DNA of 44,935 nt from Gammaproteobacteria bacterium (lineage in GTDB: Bacteria > Pseudomonadota > Gammaproteobacteria > Steroidobacterales > GCA-2729495): the NCBI GenBank assembly GCA_021773815.1, contig JAJFJS010000098.1, positions 1 to 44,935 of the forward strand, written 5' to 3'. Both the position numbers and the translations under genes were made by a program. Every line of letters begins with the position of its first letter. Positions within the stretch are counted from its first letter, which is position 1. The notes below the pieces were generated by a model, which was given only the letters and a program-made list of their open reading frames with translations, was not told the origin of the DNA and did not search any database. Of the stretch, positions 32,570 through 41,219 are shown one piece after another.

Positions 32570-33631
32570 CTAGTCGATGTTGCTTTTCGTGAATGTACCG
32601 CGCTTCAACAGATCGGCGACATTGCGCCGGAATACCCGATCGGCATCGGCATGCTGCATCGGCGGCTGGTTTTTCGGCCACAGCGGATCGTCGTAGAGTC
32701 TGCCGAAGATTTCGGTGCGCAGATACGGGATCCAGTTCCCGAAGCGGGCGTTTTCGCGGTAGTGGCGCAGGGCCTCGATATTGATTTCCGCGGCGACGTA
32801 GCAGTCGCCGACGATCTGGTTCGTCGCCAGTACATGCCCTTTGTAGTCGATGATCGCCGAACGTCCGCCGAGCGCGCCGTCGATCGTCGTTGGCGGCGAT
32901 CCCGGAGGGCCGGGCATGATCAGTGCGCCGGTGTTCGTCGCCAGCATATACGCCGTGTTGTCCATCGCCCGCGCCCGGTTCTGCACCTCGAAGATCTCGC
33001 GCGAGACCCAGGGCTCGGGCAGCGACCCGCGATAGAAAATTTCCGCACCGTTCATCGCGAACGCGCGATAACATTCGGGGAAAGCGGCTTCGACGCCAAC
33101 CGTGCCGGCGATGTTGCCGATCTCCGTGCGCGCGACCGGGAAAAACGCTTCGAGCGTATCGCCGTGATCGGCAATCCAGTCATCGTAGACATCGTGGGGC
33201 GTCGTGGAATGTTCGACATGCAGCACGATATTTTTCTGGTGCTGCCAGATCACGTCACCGGCCGGATCGATCAGAAATACGGTATTGAAAAATCGACCCG
33301 GGTATTTGGCGTTCTTTGTCTTTAACTGGGCAAGGATGTAACAGCCTTTCTGCTTTGCCTTGGCCGCCAGCGCATCCGTTTCGGGACCCGGTATCTCCGC
33401 GGCCATCGTTTCGGCGTACTCGGCCTGTCCCATGTCGAGGATCTCATCGACGAAACCCTGGATCGCGCCTTCGCCCAGCGTGATCAGCCGCACGGGTAAT
33501 TCGAGTGAGCAGATGTGCGTGACCAGGTCGATCATGTTGCCGATATGCGTGAGGTTCACCTCGACCTCGTCGCGCGTCGTGACGTGTCGGACGGTGGTTT
33601 GCAGCGCTACGGCGGTGTAGGGCGCGATCAT
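32570..33631 (-). CDS. Nitrilase-family paralogue without the catalytic cysteine
   Basis: A 353-residue protein with GGAGAG before ATG 33631. It aligns along its whole length with the 29906 nitrilase (for example 'CSLELPVRLITLGEGAIQG' against 'CSLDLPVRLVAISEGGIGG'). Glu54 and Lys133 are kept, but the nucleophile position reads 'IGNIAGTVGVEAAFPE' against 'IGNIGTLICAEGSYPE', so Cys is Gly179. The codons there are clean, so a sequencing error is unlikely to explain it. It may be a catalytically inactive partner, a sensor, or use another chemistry. It lies 45 bp downstream of ubiD and is probably co-transcribed with it. Confidence 0.9.
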   Translation of the reverse strand: MIAPYTAVALQTTVRHVTTRDEVEVNLTHIGNMIDLVTHICSLELPVRLITLGEGAIQGFVDEILDMGQAEYAETMAAEIPGPETDALAAKAKQKGCYILAQLKTKNAKYPGRFFNTVFLIDPAGDVIWQHQKNIVLHVEHSTTPHDVYDDWIADHGDTLEAFFPVARTEIGNIAGTVGVEAAFPECYRAFAMNGAEIFYRGSLPEPWVSREIFEVQNRARAMDNTAYMLATNTGALIMPGPPGSPPTTIDGALGGRSAIIDYKGHVLATNQIVGDCYVAAEINIEALRHYRENARFGNWIPYLRTEIFGRLYDDPLWPKNQPPMQHADADRVFRRNVADLLKRGTFTKSNID

Positions 33632-33676
33632 CTTGTTTGCTCTCCGATGGGTCCCGGCTGGTGCCGGGCGCCCGGG

Positions 33677-35071
33677 TCAGTCGATGTAGTCACTGATATT
33701 AATCTTGTCGGCACCAGGAATGATCGGGCGCATGAGTTTCTCGACGTCGGCAAGATCCATTGTCGCATCGATGCCGATCCGGACGGAGCGTTGTCCCTCT
33801 TTGGCCGCCCGTTCAAGCTCCCAGCTTTCCACGCCGGGAATGACCATGAATTTTGCGGCATCGGCGGCCCGGTTCCAGATTGCCCATTGCACCTCGTCCC
33901 GGTTGTGGACGTCGACATCGTTATCAACAACGATGATGCGCTTGGTGATCCGGCTGATCGGGAATATATCCCCGCGCGCCGCAAATGCGCGTTCGATGAT
34001 TTCCTTTGGCTGCGCATCGCTCTGTTTATCGATTGCGATCGTGACATGGGCGAGGGTGCCCATGACCGGCTCGAACAGCACGTCGACGTCCATTGCTTCC
34101 GGAATGGCGGCCCTGATGCCTGCCGCGATACTGCGTTGAATTCCGAACACTGCGACGTGACCGAGCGTATTGTGCTCGGGATTTCGCCCGGCGACGATTG
34201 AATAAAACATCGCATCGTTGCGGTGCGTGATCGTGTCGACGCGCGTCAACGGCGCGGTTTCGGGTCCATACTGGTCGGCAAATTCGCCGAGCGTGTTGTT
34301 GACCCGCTCCGATAACTCGACGGTGCCCTCAATGACGATTTCGGCGCCGGCCGGCACCAGCAGGTCGCTGTCCTGGCAGCGCACGAGTTCGATCGGCTGA
34401 CCGGCCAGTCCGCCGGCGATGCCGTACTCGCAGACGTTGCGGGCCAGTTTGCAAGCGCCGGCGATCAGCAGGGCCGGCGGCACGCCGAGGGCAATGGCGA
34501 TCGGCATTGGCTTGCCCGTCGCTTCCCAGGCGTTGTAATTCTGGCGCAGGTCCGACATTGAGCTGGCATTGATGACGACATGGTTACGGTCGATGATCAG
34601 TGTCCGGTAGACGCCGATATTTAATTCACCGCTGACCGGATCCCGCGTAATGCCGACCGCGCCGGTGATGAACGGGCCGCTGTCGCGCTCGAAGAACGTC
34701 GGCACCGGCAGGTCGCCGAGGTTGACGGCATCGCCGGTAATGATGTTTTCCTGGACGGGCCCGGTCGGCACGGTCTTCGGTGCGACCGGATTCGCCTTGG
34801 CCGCTTCGATCCGGCGGTCGAATTCTTCGTTGGTGAACGGCTCGGGACCCGCGTGTCCCAGCGCCGCGCCGAAGCGCTCGATGTGGTTGTACAGGCCGCC
34901 GACGAGCGGGAAACGGGCGCCCTCGACATTCGAGAAATAGAAGGCCCGCCGGGTGCGCTCGATTTTCGACATGACCCCGGCCAGTTCCCGGGTCCTTTCG
35001 ACCGGGCGGGAAACATGGTCCAGTTCGCCGCGGTCCTTGAGCAGTTGAATGAATGATCGAAAATCGTGCAC
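33677..35071 (-). CDS. UbiD-family (de)carboxylase
   Basis: A 464-residue protein starting at GTG 35071 with GGAG 8 nt upstream. UbiD features are 'NIGVYRTLIIDRNHVV' (Arg near the prenyl-FMN site), 'IAIALGVPPALLIAG', 'EIVIEGTVEL' and 'LGEFADQYG' (acidic residues of the E-R-E network), and 'VVDNDVDVHNRDEVQWAIWNR' (typical C-terminal region). UbiD enzymes use prenylated FMN to remove or add CO2 on aromatic, heteroaromatic or acrylic acids. No ubiX gene is in the window, so cofactor supply must come from elsewhere. Paired with the Cys-less nitrilase, it suggests decarboxylation of a cyclic acid related to the neighbouring operon. Confidence 0.93.
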   Translation of the reverse strand: MHDFRSFIQLLKDRGELDHVSRPVERTRELAGVMSKIERTRRAFYFSNVEGARFPLVGGLYNHIERFGAALGHAGPEPFTNEEFDRRIEAAKANPVAPKTVPTGPVQENIITGDAVNLGDLPVPTFFERDSGPFITGAVGITRDPVSGELNIGVYRTLIIDRNHVVINASSMSDLRQNYNAWEATGKPMPIAIALGVPPALLIAGACKLARNVCEYGIAGGLAGQPIELVRCQDSDLLVPAGAEIVIEGTVELSERVNNTLGEFADQYGPETAPLTRVDTITHRNDAMFYSIVAGRNPEHNTLGHVAVFGIQRSIAAGIRAAIPEAMDVDVLFEPVMGTLAHVTIAIDKQSDAQPKEIIERAFAARGDIFPISRITKRIIVVDNDVDVHNRDEVQWAIWNRAADAAKFMVIPGVESWELERAAKEGQRSVRIGIDATMDLADVEKLMRPIIPGADKINISDYID

Positions 35072-35496
35072 GGGTTATTCTCCGACGGGTGACAGGTGGT
35101 GTTGATGGCGCCTATTCTATTTTCGTCTGCCGCTGCTGACGCGATTACAGCGGTGCCGTGACCACGGACAGGGCACGCTGCGCGGCGACCCGATCCGTCA
35201 GCAGCCTGTCAGCAAACGCCGAGACGGCCCGGTGCGGCATTCGTGACGGCTCCCGGTGCCCTTCGACCAGAGTTTGTCATCCGGCGTGTGCACTGATTTT
35301 TCTCCCCCGAGTCCCGGGTTGTTCCGGGCACGCCGGGAAGCTTTTCGACCGGCCGCCGGATCCGGGATTGTGGCAAGATCGTCTCCGATCCCTGGTGACT
35401 GATCGGGTGCCAGACTGGGCGACGGGCTGCGAATCAGGGAGAAAATACATTAATACGGAACAAATGCACACTTAAATATAGGGCTAAAGTCGAATT
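35072..35496. other. Gene-free divergent region between ubiD and the glcD-like gene
   Basis: 425 bp without a convincing frame; a plus-strand frame at 35158-35475 has no family features. It must contain promoters for both directions. The last 60 bp turn AT-rich (TTAAATATAGG near 35472), a possible -10 region for the plus-strand gene. Confidence 0.45.
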
Positions 35497-36882
35497 TTGT
35501 CAGACCGGCGAACCGAATTACTGTCGCGCTGCAGGGCTGCCCTCGGGGCCGATGCGGTATTGACCGGAAAACGCGTACACGAGCGCAGCGCCGGTATCTG
35601 GGGGCCGCCGCGCACGATCGCCGCCGGGGCCCTGGTGCGCCCGGCCGACACGGAGCAGGTCGCGCAGGTTCTGGCGATATGCAATGAACTGGGCCAGCGC
35701 GTCGTCGTACACGGCGGTCTGACCGGGGTCGTCGACGGTGCATGGGCCGAACCGGCCGACGTTGTGTTGTCCCTGGAACGGCTGACGGGTGTTGAAACGG
35801 TCGATCCGATCGGCGCCACGCTGCAGGTGCGGGCCGGGACGACGCTGGCCGCCGTTCAGGATGCGGCCGCGGAACACGGACTGATGTTTCCGCTGGATAT
35901 CGGCGCGCGCGGAACGGCGACGATCGGCGGCAATGTTGCGACGAATGCGGGCGGCAATCGCGTCATTCGCTACGGCATGATTCGTTCCATGGTGCTCGGC
36001 CTGGAGGCCGTGCTGGCTGATGGCACGGTGCTGTCCAGCCTCAGTCGGATGGTCAAGAACAATGCCGGCTACGATCTCAAGCAGCTGTTTATCGGTACCG
36101 AGGGGACGCTGGGTATCGTGACGCGGGTCGTGCTGCGTCTCGTGCCGCGCCCGACGAGTCGTACGACGGCGCTCGTGGGCGTCGGTGACTTCGATCGCGT
36201 CGGTCGTCTGCTCGGCCATGTCAGCGCGGCGTGCGGCGGGATGCTGAGCGCCTGTGAGGTCATGTGGCACGACTACTACACGTTTGTTTCTGCGGGCCGG
36301 CCGCGACCGCTGCCGGCGGAACATTCGTACTACGTGTTGTTCGAAGCGCTTGGCGATGAACCGCAGCGGGATCCGGAACGTTTCGCCTCGATCCTCGCCG
36401 ATGCGCAGGCGACGGGTTTGCTGGAAGATGCGGTGGTCGCAAAGTCCGGGGCGGAGGAGGAGGCGATCTGGGCGATACGCGACGACGTCGTGCGACTGCT
36501 CGAACTCCGGCCGATGTTCCTGTTCGACGTGAGCCTGCCGATCGATGCCGTCGAGGCCTACGTAGCCCGAATACGGGCCGCGCTCACCGAAGCATGGCCG
36601 GACGGCCGGTTGTTCGTTTTCGGGCATCTTGGTGATGGCAATATTCACCTCGCCGTGTCGGCCGGGCCGGGGTCCGGCGATGCGCGCACCGCCGTCGAGC
36701 ACATCGTCTATGGACCGCTGGGTGCAATCGGCGGGTCGATCTCGGCCGAACACGGGATCGGGCTGGAGAAAAAACCGTATCTGGACTGGTGTCGCAGTGA
36801 CGAAGAGATTGCGGTCATGCGGGCGATCAAGAAAGCGCTGGATCCGCACGGAATCCTGAATCCCGGCAAAGTATTCGATTGA
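35497..36882 (+). CDS. FAD-linked oxidoreductase, GlcD/D-2-hydroxyacid dehydrogenase type
   Basis: A 461-residue protein; TTG 35497 is the likely start although the ribosome site is weak. The PCMH FAD-binding domain shows 'HGGLTGVVDG', 'GTATIGGNVATNAGGNRVIRYG' and 'FIGTEGTLGIVTRVVLRL'. The C-terminal FAD-oxidase_C domain shows 'VFGHLGDGNIHLAVS' and 'ISAEHGIGLEKKPYL'. It oxidises a 2-hydroxy acid such as glycolate, lactate or 2-hydroxyglutarate to the keto acid and passes electrons to an acceptor. The membrane protein gene follows 13 bp later and may be that acceptor's membrane part. Confidence 0.92.
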   Translation: MSDRRTELLSRCRAALGADAVLTGKRVHERSAGIWGPPRTIAAGALVRPADTEQVAQVLAICNELGQRVVVHGGLTGVVDGAWAEPADVVLSLERLTGVETVDPIGATLQVRAGTTLAAVQDAAAEHGLMFPLDIGARGTATIGGNVATNAGGNRVIRYGMIRSMVLGLEAVLADGTVLSSLSRMVKNNAGYDLKQLFIGTEGTLGIVTRVVLRLVPRPTSRTTALVGVGDFDRVGRLLGHVSAACGGMLSACEVMWHDYYTFVSAGRPRPLPAEHSYYVLFEALGDEPQRDPERFASILADAQATGLLEDAVVAKSGAEEEAIWAIRDDVVRLLELRPMFLFDVSLPIDAVEAYVARIRAALTEAWPDGRLFVFGHLGDGNIHLAVSAGPGSGDARTAVEHIVYGPLGAIGGSISAEHGIGLEKKPYLDWCRSDEEIAVMRAIKKALDPHGILNPGKVFD

Positions 36883-36895
36883 TGGAGAGCAGTGG

Positions 36896-37468
36896 ATGAA
36901 TTCGACCGATGCGATGGCGCAGACTGACGCCGATCCGTGGCGATTCTTCTGGTACGGAGTCTATGTCTTCGTCATGGGCGTGTCGGCCATGCCGCTGGTT
37001 TTCGACCTGCAGGTCCCGCCGGTTCTGGATCGGGTCACGCTGCTGGTCATTCATGAGTTCGGCGGGTTCCTGTTTGTCGGCCATACCCTGTTCAGCAATA
37101 TCTGGGCCATGCGCATACGGATGACGCAGCCGGAGGCGGCCGGCATCTGGGCGCGCGGCTTCTTGCGCAAGCTCGCGCTCAGCGTGACGTTCCCGATGTC
37201 GATTGTTACTCCGGGCGCGGGTCTGTTGCTGATGGCTTACTACGGCGGGCTGGCCGAGAATCCGTGGGCGTGGGATGCGTATTTCGCATTCTGGCTTATG
37301 GCCGGCGTCAGCATCGTGCCCGACATCATTCGCTACGGTCGCAACCGCAACGCCGCCGATCCGCGGCACGGCATCTGGAGCGGCGCGATACGGGGCAATT
37401 TCGGCACCGTAATGGTGATCTATATCCTCTGGTGCATGATCACGAAAGGCGCTTTGATCGCCGGCTGA
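36896..37468 (+). CDS. Four- to five-pass membrane protein, distant relative of the 19089/19921 pair
   Basis: A 190-residue protein with GGAGAG before ATG 36896. Membrane segments include 'WYGVYVFVMGVSAMPLVF', 'LLVIHEFGGFLFVGHTLFSNIW', 'VTPGAGLLLMAYYGG' and 'NFGTVMVIYILWCMI'. The His-(x)7-8-(V/W)G-His core and the following 'RKLALSVTFPMSIVTPGAG' resemble the arrangement in the 19921 protein ('PRTMWKAALPLGVMLIDG'). The family is probably DUF2269/CopD-like. It is 13 bp after the flavoprotein gene, hence one operon. Confidence 0.7.
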   Translation: MNSTDAMAQTDADPWRFFWYGVYVFVMGVSAMPLVFDLQVPPVLDRVTLLVIHEFGGFLFVGHTLFSNIWAMRIRMTQPEAAGIWARGFLRKLALSVTFPMSIVTPGAGLLLMAYYGGLAENPWAWDAYFAFWLMAGVSIVPDIIRYGRNRNAADPRHGIWSGAIRGNFGTVMVIYILWCMITKGALIAG

Positions 37469-37546
37469 CCTCGAGCGCCGACGCCGTTCGACCCGGCAGG
37501 TTTCGGTGGTACACTCGAATCAATCGGATTTGCGGGTGCTGAATCG

Positions 37547-38476
37547 ATGACCAAAAAAGCATGCATACTCATAGTCGTTGACCCCGGTGCGAAGCGCCAT
37601 CCGGCCGTCGAGCGCGGCATGCTCGTGGCCGAGCGCCTCGACATGTGCGTGGATCTGTTCATCTGCGATTACAACGTACAACTGGTCGGCGGCGCTTTGC
37701 TCAATGCCGATAAACTCAAGCGCGCGAAAACCGATTATCTGGAACAGCAGAAGGCATTTCTGACCGAACTGGCGCAGCCCTGGGTCGAGCGTGGCCTGCG
37801 CGTCGCGGTGAAGGCCGCGTGGGATCGTCCGCTGTACGAGGGCATCGTGCGCCAGGCGCTGCACAGCGATGCGCGTTTCGTCTTCAAGGATTCGCACTAT
37901 CATTCGGCGCTTTCGCGCGCCTTGTTCACGAACACAGACTGGCACCTGATTCGCAGCTGCCCGTCGCCGCTGTGGCTGGTGCACCCCGGCCGCGGCTTTA
38001 ATCAGCCCAAGGTGCTGGCCGCCGTCGATCCGCTGAGCGAGCACGACAAGCCCGCCGCGCTCGATGTCCGGCTGCTGTCGGAGTCATTTGCGATCGCCGA
38101 TGCTTTTGGCGGAGCCGTCCATGTCGCGCATGCGTTCAATCCGTATCTCGATCCCGATGATCCGGATCGAATCGAGCAACGGCATGCCGAGGCGCTGGAA
38201 AAACTCGTCACGACGCTGCAGATTCCGTCCGAGCGGACGCATCTGCAGGCGGGCAATCCCATCGACCTGTTGCCGCGCATCTCGGCAGAGATCGGTGCCG
38301 ACCTGGTCGTCATGGGCGCGGTGGCGCGTTCGCGCATCGAAAATGCGATCATCGGCAGCACGGCGGAAAACGTGCTCGACCGGCTCGGCTGCGATGTACT
38401 GGTCATCAAGCCGAAGGGATTCATCAGCCCGGTGACATTCAAGTCCGTGCCCAAGGGCGGCGTACTGGCCCATTGA
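37547..38476 (+). CDS. uspE: Tandem universal stress protein, UspE-like
   Basis: A 309-residue protein of two Usp domains: residues about 3-148 (degenerate, without a nucleotide loop) and about 155-300, with 'VVMGAVARSRIENAIIGSTAE' matching the G-x2-G-x9-G-(S/T) ATP-binding pattern loosely. The start is ATG 37547 (MTKKACILIVVDPG). UspE-type proteins respond to stress and growth arrest. It begins the stress-type neighbourhood. Confidence 0.88.
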   Translation: MTKKACILIVVDPGAKRHPAVERGMLVAERLDMCVDLFICDYNVQLVGGALLNADKLKRAKTDYLEQQKAFLTELAQPWVERGLRVAVKAAWDRPLYEGIVRQALHSDARFVFKDSHYHSALSRALFTNTDWHLIRSCPSPLWLVHPGRGFNQPKVLAAVDPLSEHDKPAALDVRLLSESFAIADAFGGAVHVAHAFNPYLDPDDPDRIEQRHAEALEKLVTTLQIPSERTHLQAGNPIDLLPRISAEIGADLVVMGAVARSRIENAIIGSTAENVLDRLGCDVLVIKPKGFISPVTFKSVPKGGVLAH

Positions 38477-38514
38477 CCCGACTTCCCCCGGCCGTGCCGG
38501 AGAAGCGGGGTGCG

Positions 38515-38922
38515 CTATTGCTGAATCGACTCGATATGGTCGATCAGGTTGCGGATGATGACTTCGACGTTCTCCTCGGCCGCGTCATCGGCGCCTTCCT
38601 CAACCCAGAACTCGTAGCCCCAGACCGGCATATAGCGCGTGCCGTGGTAGATCACGACATTACGCCCGTCGATGATCTTGCGCAGCGTCTCTTCCGGGAA
38701 GCGTTCGCCCTGGCGCCGTTTCAGCGTCGTCAGGTCCGGTACCGTGATCGGAATACCGGCGGCGACCGGCCCGTCGCCGCGGCCGTCCGCGCCATGGCAA
38801 CTCGCGCAGAAACGATCGAAGGTTTCCTGGCCGGAATACTCGGCAAAAATCTGCGCATTGCCCGTCGGCAAAAATACAGCGGTCAATAGCGCCAGCAGCG
38901 GCGCGGCAATCCTCTTCGGCAC
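38515..38922 (-). CDS. Small periplasmic c-type cytochrome
   Basis: A 135-residue protein from GTG 38922 (GGGAG 7 nt upstream). A longer frame upstream is the shadow of the Usp gene. The signal peptide 'RIAAPLLALLTAVFLPTGNA' ends before 'QIFAEYSGQ'. One haem c site, 'FCASCHG', is followed by 'GDGPVA' and 'VPDLTTL', and the distal Met is in 'RYMPVWGYEF'. It is a class I-like mono-haem cytochrome of the periplasm, and could accept electrons from a periplasmic enzyme. It lies 14 bp downstream of the UspA-like gene on the same strand. Confidence 0.9.
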   Translation of the reverse strand: MPKRIAAPLLALLTAVFLPTGNAQIFAEYSGQETFDRFCASCHGADGRGDGPVAAGIPITVPDLTTLKRRQGERFPEETLRKIIDGRNVVIYHGTRYMPVWGYEFWVEEGADDAAEENVEVIIRNLIDHIESIQQ

Positions 38923-38936
38923 GTAATATCTCCCGT

Positions 38937-39383
38937 TCAGCGGCTGCGAATCGACAACACCGGGCATTCGGCGTGGCGCAGGACCGATTCGGTCGTGCTG
39001 CCGAGCACGACGTGCTCCAGACCGCTGTAGCCGTGTGTGGTCATGATGATCAGTTCGGCACCGACCTTGGCGGCATAGGCCACGATCTGGTCCGCAGGCT
39101 TGCCGGTCAGTGTCGCCGTCACCGGGGCCGGCTCGATGCCGCCGAGATGCTCGGTCACAAACGTGTCGAGCTGCGCCTGCGCGTTTTCGGCCAGTTCCTC
39201 GGTCGTCGGCAGCGGAATCGCCGGCGCCATGTCGAGCGCCGAATAGATATGCGGTGGCTCGACCGTATAGATGCAGTGAATCTCGGCATTGGAGATCGCG
39301 GCCATGCGTCGCGCCCACGGCAGCGCGGCCAGCGACAATTCGGAAAAATCGATCGGTAATATGATCACGTTCTTGTCTGACAT
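38937..39383 (-). CDS. Universal stress protein, UspA family
   Basis: A 148-residue single-domain Usp from ATG 39383 (GAGGTG upstream; GTG 39392 is less likely). The N-terminus 'VIILPIDFSELSLAALPWA' and the ATP-binding loop 'MTTHGYSGLEHVVLGSTTESVLR' are canonical, ending in 'CPVLSIRSR'. It forms an operon with the cytochrome gene. Confidence 0.92.
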   Translation of the reverse strand: MSDKNVIILPIDFSELSLAALPWARRMAAISNAEIHCIYTVEPPHIYSALDMAPAIPLPTTEELAENAQAQLDTFVTEHLGGIEPAPVTATLTGKPADQIVAYAAKVGAELIIMTTHGYSGLEHVVLGSTTESVLRHAECPVLSIRSR

Positions 39384-39470
39384 CGTTTTCACCTCGACTG
39401 AATGGCCGAACCCACTGACTATATGGTCATTGTAAGCTCGTTTATCAACCGGTGCGCGGTATTGCGGCTA

Positions 39471-41057
39471 TTACGGACCCGCATCGGCGGCGGCTCGCAA
39501 TCGCGTGACGATTTCCGTCAGTGGCAGGATGTTGCCTGTGTCGACCGGTACCGCATGGCGTCGTTCTGCGTCGGACAATGGCTCGGCCTGCGCCTGCTGC
39601 CAGGCGAGCACGTCCAGATCCGCCTCGGAAGCGTCCGCGCGCGCAGCGCGACGGCGGGTAATGCGCTCGGCCAGTGTCGAGGCATCGGCCGAGCAATCCA
39701 GGATCGCGAACCGGGCCCCGCAGCGGCGGGCCACCGCGCGCAGTTGTTCGCGCTCCCGTCGGCGCAGGCAGGTTGCGTCGACGATCGTCTCGTAGCCCGC
39801 CGCCAGCGATTCGCCGGCGTGGGCGGCGAGCGCCGCGTAGGTTGCGGCCGTGGCATCCGCGTCGTACAGGCCCGCGCCGACCGCCGAGCCGGAGGTTTCC
39901 AGCTCGGCGATGTCATGCAGTTGTTTGCGAACGATGTCGGAACGGATCCGGATTGCCGGCAGGATCGGCAGCAGGCGCTCGCTGAGCCAGGTCTTTCCGG
40001 AGCCGGACAGGCCGCGGCAAATGACCAGTAGCGGTGGTCGGGCCGGGTTGGCGGTGTGCTCGGCGAGGCCTACATAGCGTTCGACGGCCGTGTTGCATTC
40101 CGTGACCGTTTGTCGACGCAGTACCGCGATTTTTGCCCGGACCAGGCAGCGGTAGACAGTGTAGAACGGCAGCACCGGAATGCCGGCGTAATCGCCGGAC
40201 ACTTCCAGATACCGGTTCAGGAAAGCGTAGCCGAGATCGGACCGGCCTCTGAGCAGCGTATCCATGAGCAGGAAGGCGACCTCGTTCATGACATCGATGC
40301 AGCGCAGGCCCGGATCGAACTCGATGCCGTCGAACGGCGTGATGACTCCGTCGAGGCACACCAGGTTTTCCAGGTGCAGGTCGCCGTGGCATTCACGGAT
40401 GCGCCCGGCGGCACGGCGTGTTCGGAAGGTCGCTTCGAGTCGCCGCAATTCGCCTTCGCTGCGATCGGCCAGCGCGTCGATGCGTTTGCGCAATACGCCG
40501 TGCGGATACTGCGCGCGCAATGCCGTGAAATTATCACGTACCGGCATCGCGACCTGGTCCGGTGTACCCCAGTGAGCCGTGGCTTCCGGTGCCGGCGTCC
40601 GTTGGTGCAGGTGAGCCAGCGATGCGCCGAAGATCCGCATGTCATCGATCGTGATGAGGCCGAGTTCGATCTGGCGGTCGAGTCGCGCCGTCGCCGGGAA
40701 CTGGCGCATGCGCACGGCCCATTCCACTGCCGGCGTTGCACCGATTGTCGGTCGACCATCCGGTTCGCCGATCGATACGACATCGAGGTACAGATCGGGC
40801 GCGAAGCGCCGGTTCAGATCGAGTTCTGCGCGGCAAAAGTGTTGCCGTGCGTCGAGCGTCGAAAAATCCAGAAAGCTGAGTGCGACGGGCTTCTTGATCT
40901 TGTACGCGAAGTCACCGGTCAGCAGTACCCAGGAAATATGGGTCTCGACGATTTCTACGGTCGTCGTCGGATGGCCGAAATCACCGCCTGCGGCAAGACG
41001 CTCGATGCGACGGGTCGCCGCGGCCAGTTCGTCGGCCGGATGCCCTGGGTCGTTCAT
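39471..41057 (-). CDS. Phosphotransferase (APH-like) fused to P-loop kinase
   Basis: A 528-residue two-domain protein from ATG 41057 (MNDPGHPADEL). The N-terminal half has an aminoglycoside-phosphotransferase-like kinase with 'GDFAYKIKKPV' and the catalytic 'CHGDLHLENL', followed by 'FDGIEFDPGLRCIDVMNE' (metal Asp). The C-terminal third is an AAA/zeta-toxin-like P-loop domain with Walker A 'GLSGSGKTWLS' and 'IRSDIVRKQL'. This fusion is common in proteobacteria beside Usp and metabolic genes. Its substrate is unknown and it is not a proven resistance enzyme. Confidence 0.88.
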   Translation of the reverse strand: MNDPGHPADELAAATRRIERLAAGGDFGHPTTTVEIVETHISWVLLTGDFAYKIKKPVALSFLDFSTLDARQHFCRAELDLNRRFAPDLYLDVVSIGEPDGRPTIGATPAVEWAVRMRQFPATARLDRQIELGLITIDDMRIFGASLAHLHQRTPAPEATAHWGTPDQVAMPVRDNFTALRAQYPHGVLRKRIDALADRSEGELRRLEATFRTRRAAGRIRECHGDLHLENLVCLDGVITPFDGIEFDPGLRCIDVMNEVAFLLMDTLLRGRSDLGYAFLNRYLEVSGDYAGIPVLPFYTVYRCLVRAKIAVLRRQTVTECNTAVERYVGLAEHTANPARPPLLVICRGLSGSGKTWLSERLLPILPAIRIRSDIVRKQLHDIAELETSGSAVGAGLYDADATAATYAALAAHAGESLAAGYETIVDATCLRRREREQLRAVARRCGARFAILDCSADASTLAERITRRRAARADASEADLDVLAWQQAQAEPLSDAERRHAVPVDTGNILPLTEIVTRLRAAADAGP

Positions 41058-41219
41058 CGCGCCTGCATCGCCGGTCGATATAGAATGGCAAGCGTCGGGC
41101 CACCGGGTTGTCGGCATCGATCGGGCATCATGTCATGTCAGGTCGTGCGGCGTCGGAGTCTGTGGGCATCTTCGCAGATCGGCCGGTAACCTGTCACGAA
41201 TTACGAGGTGGAGGATAAC

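Noticed and set aside
35158-35475. Plus-strand frame of 105 codons between ubiD and the glcD-like gene
   Set aside because: No ribosome site, Cys/Arg-rich random look, and it would leave no promoter space for the divergent genes.
39471-41057. Aminoglycoside resistance gene
   Set aside because: The APH-like domain is fused to a P-loop kinase, a fusion common in chromosomes and not a resistance determinant. Nothing mobile surrounds it.
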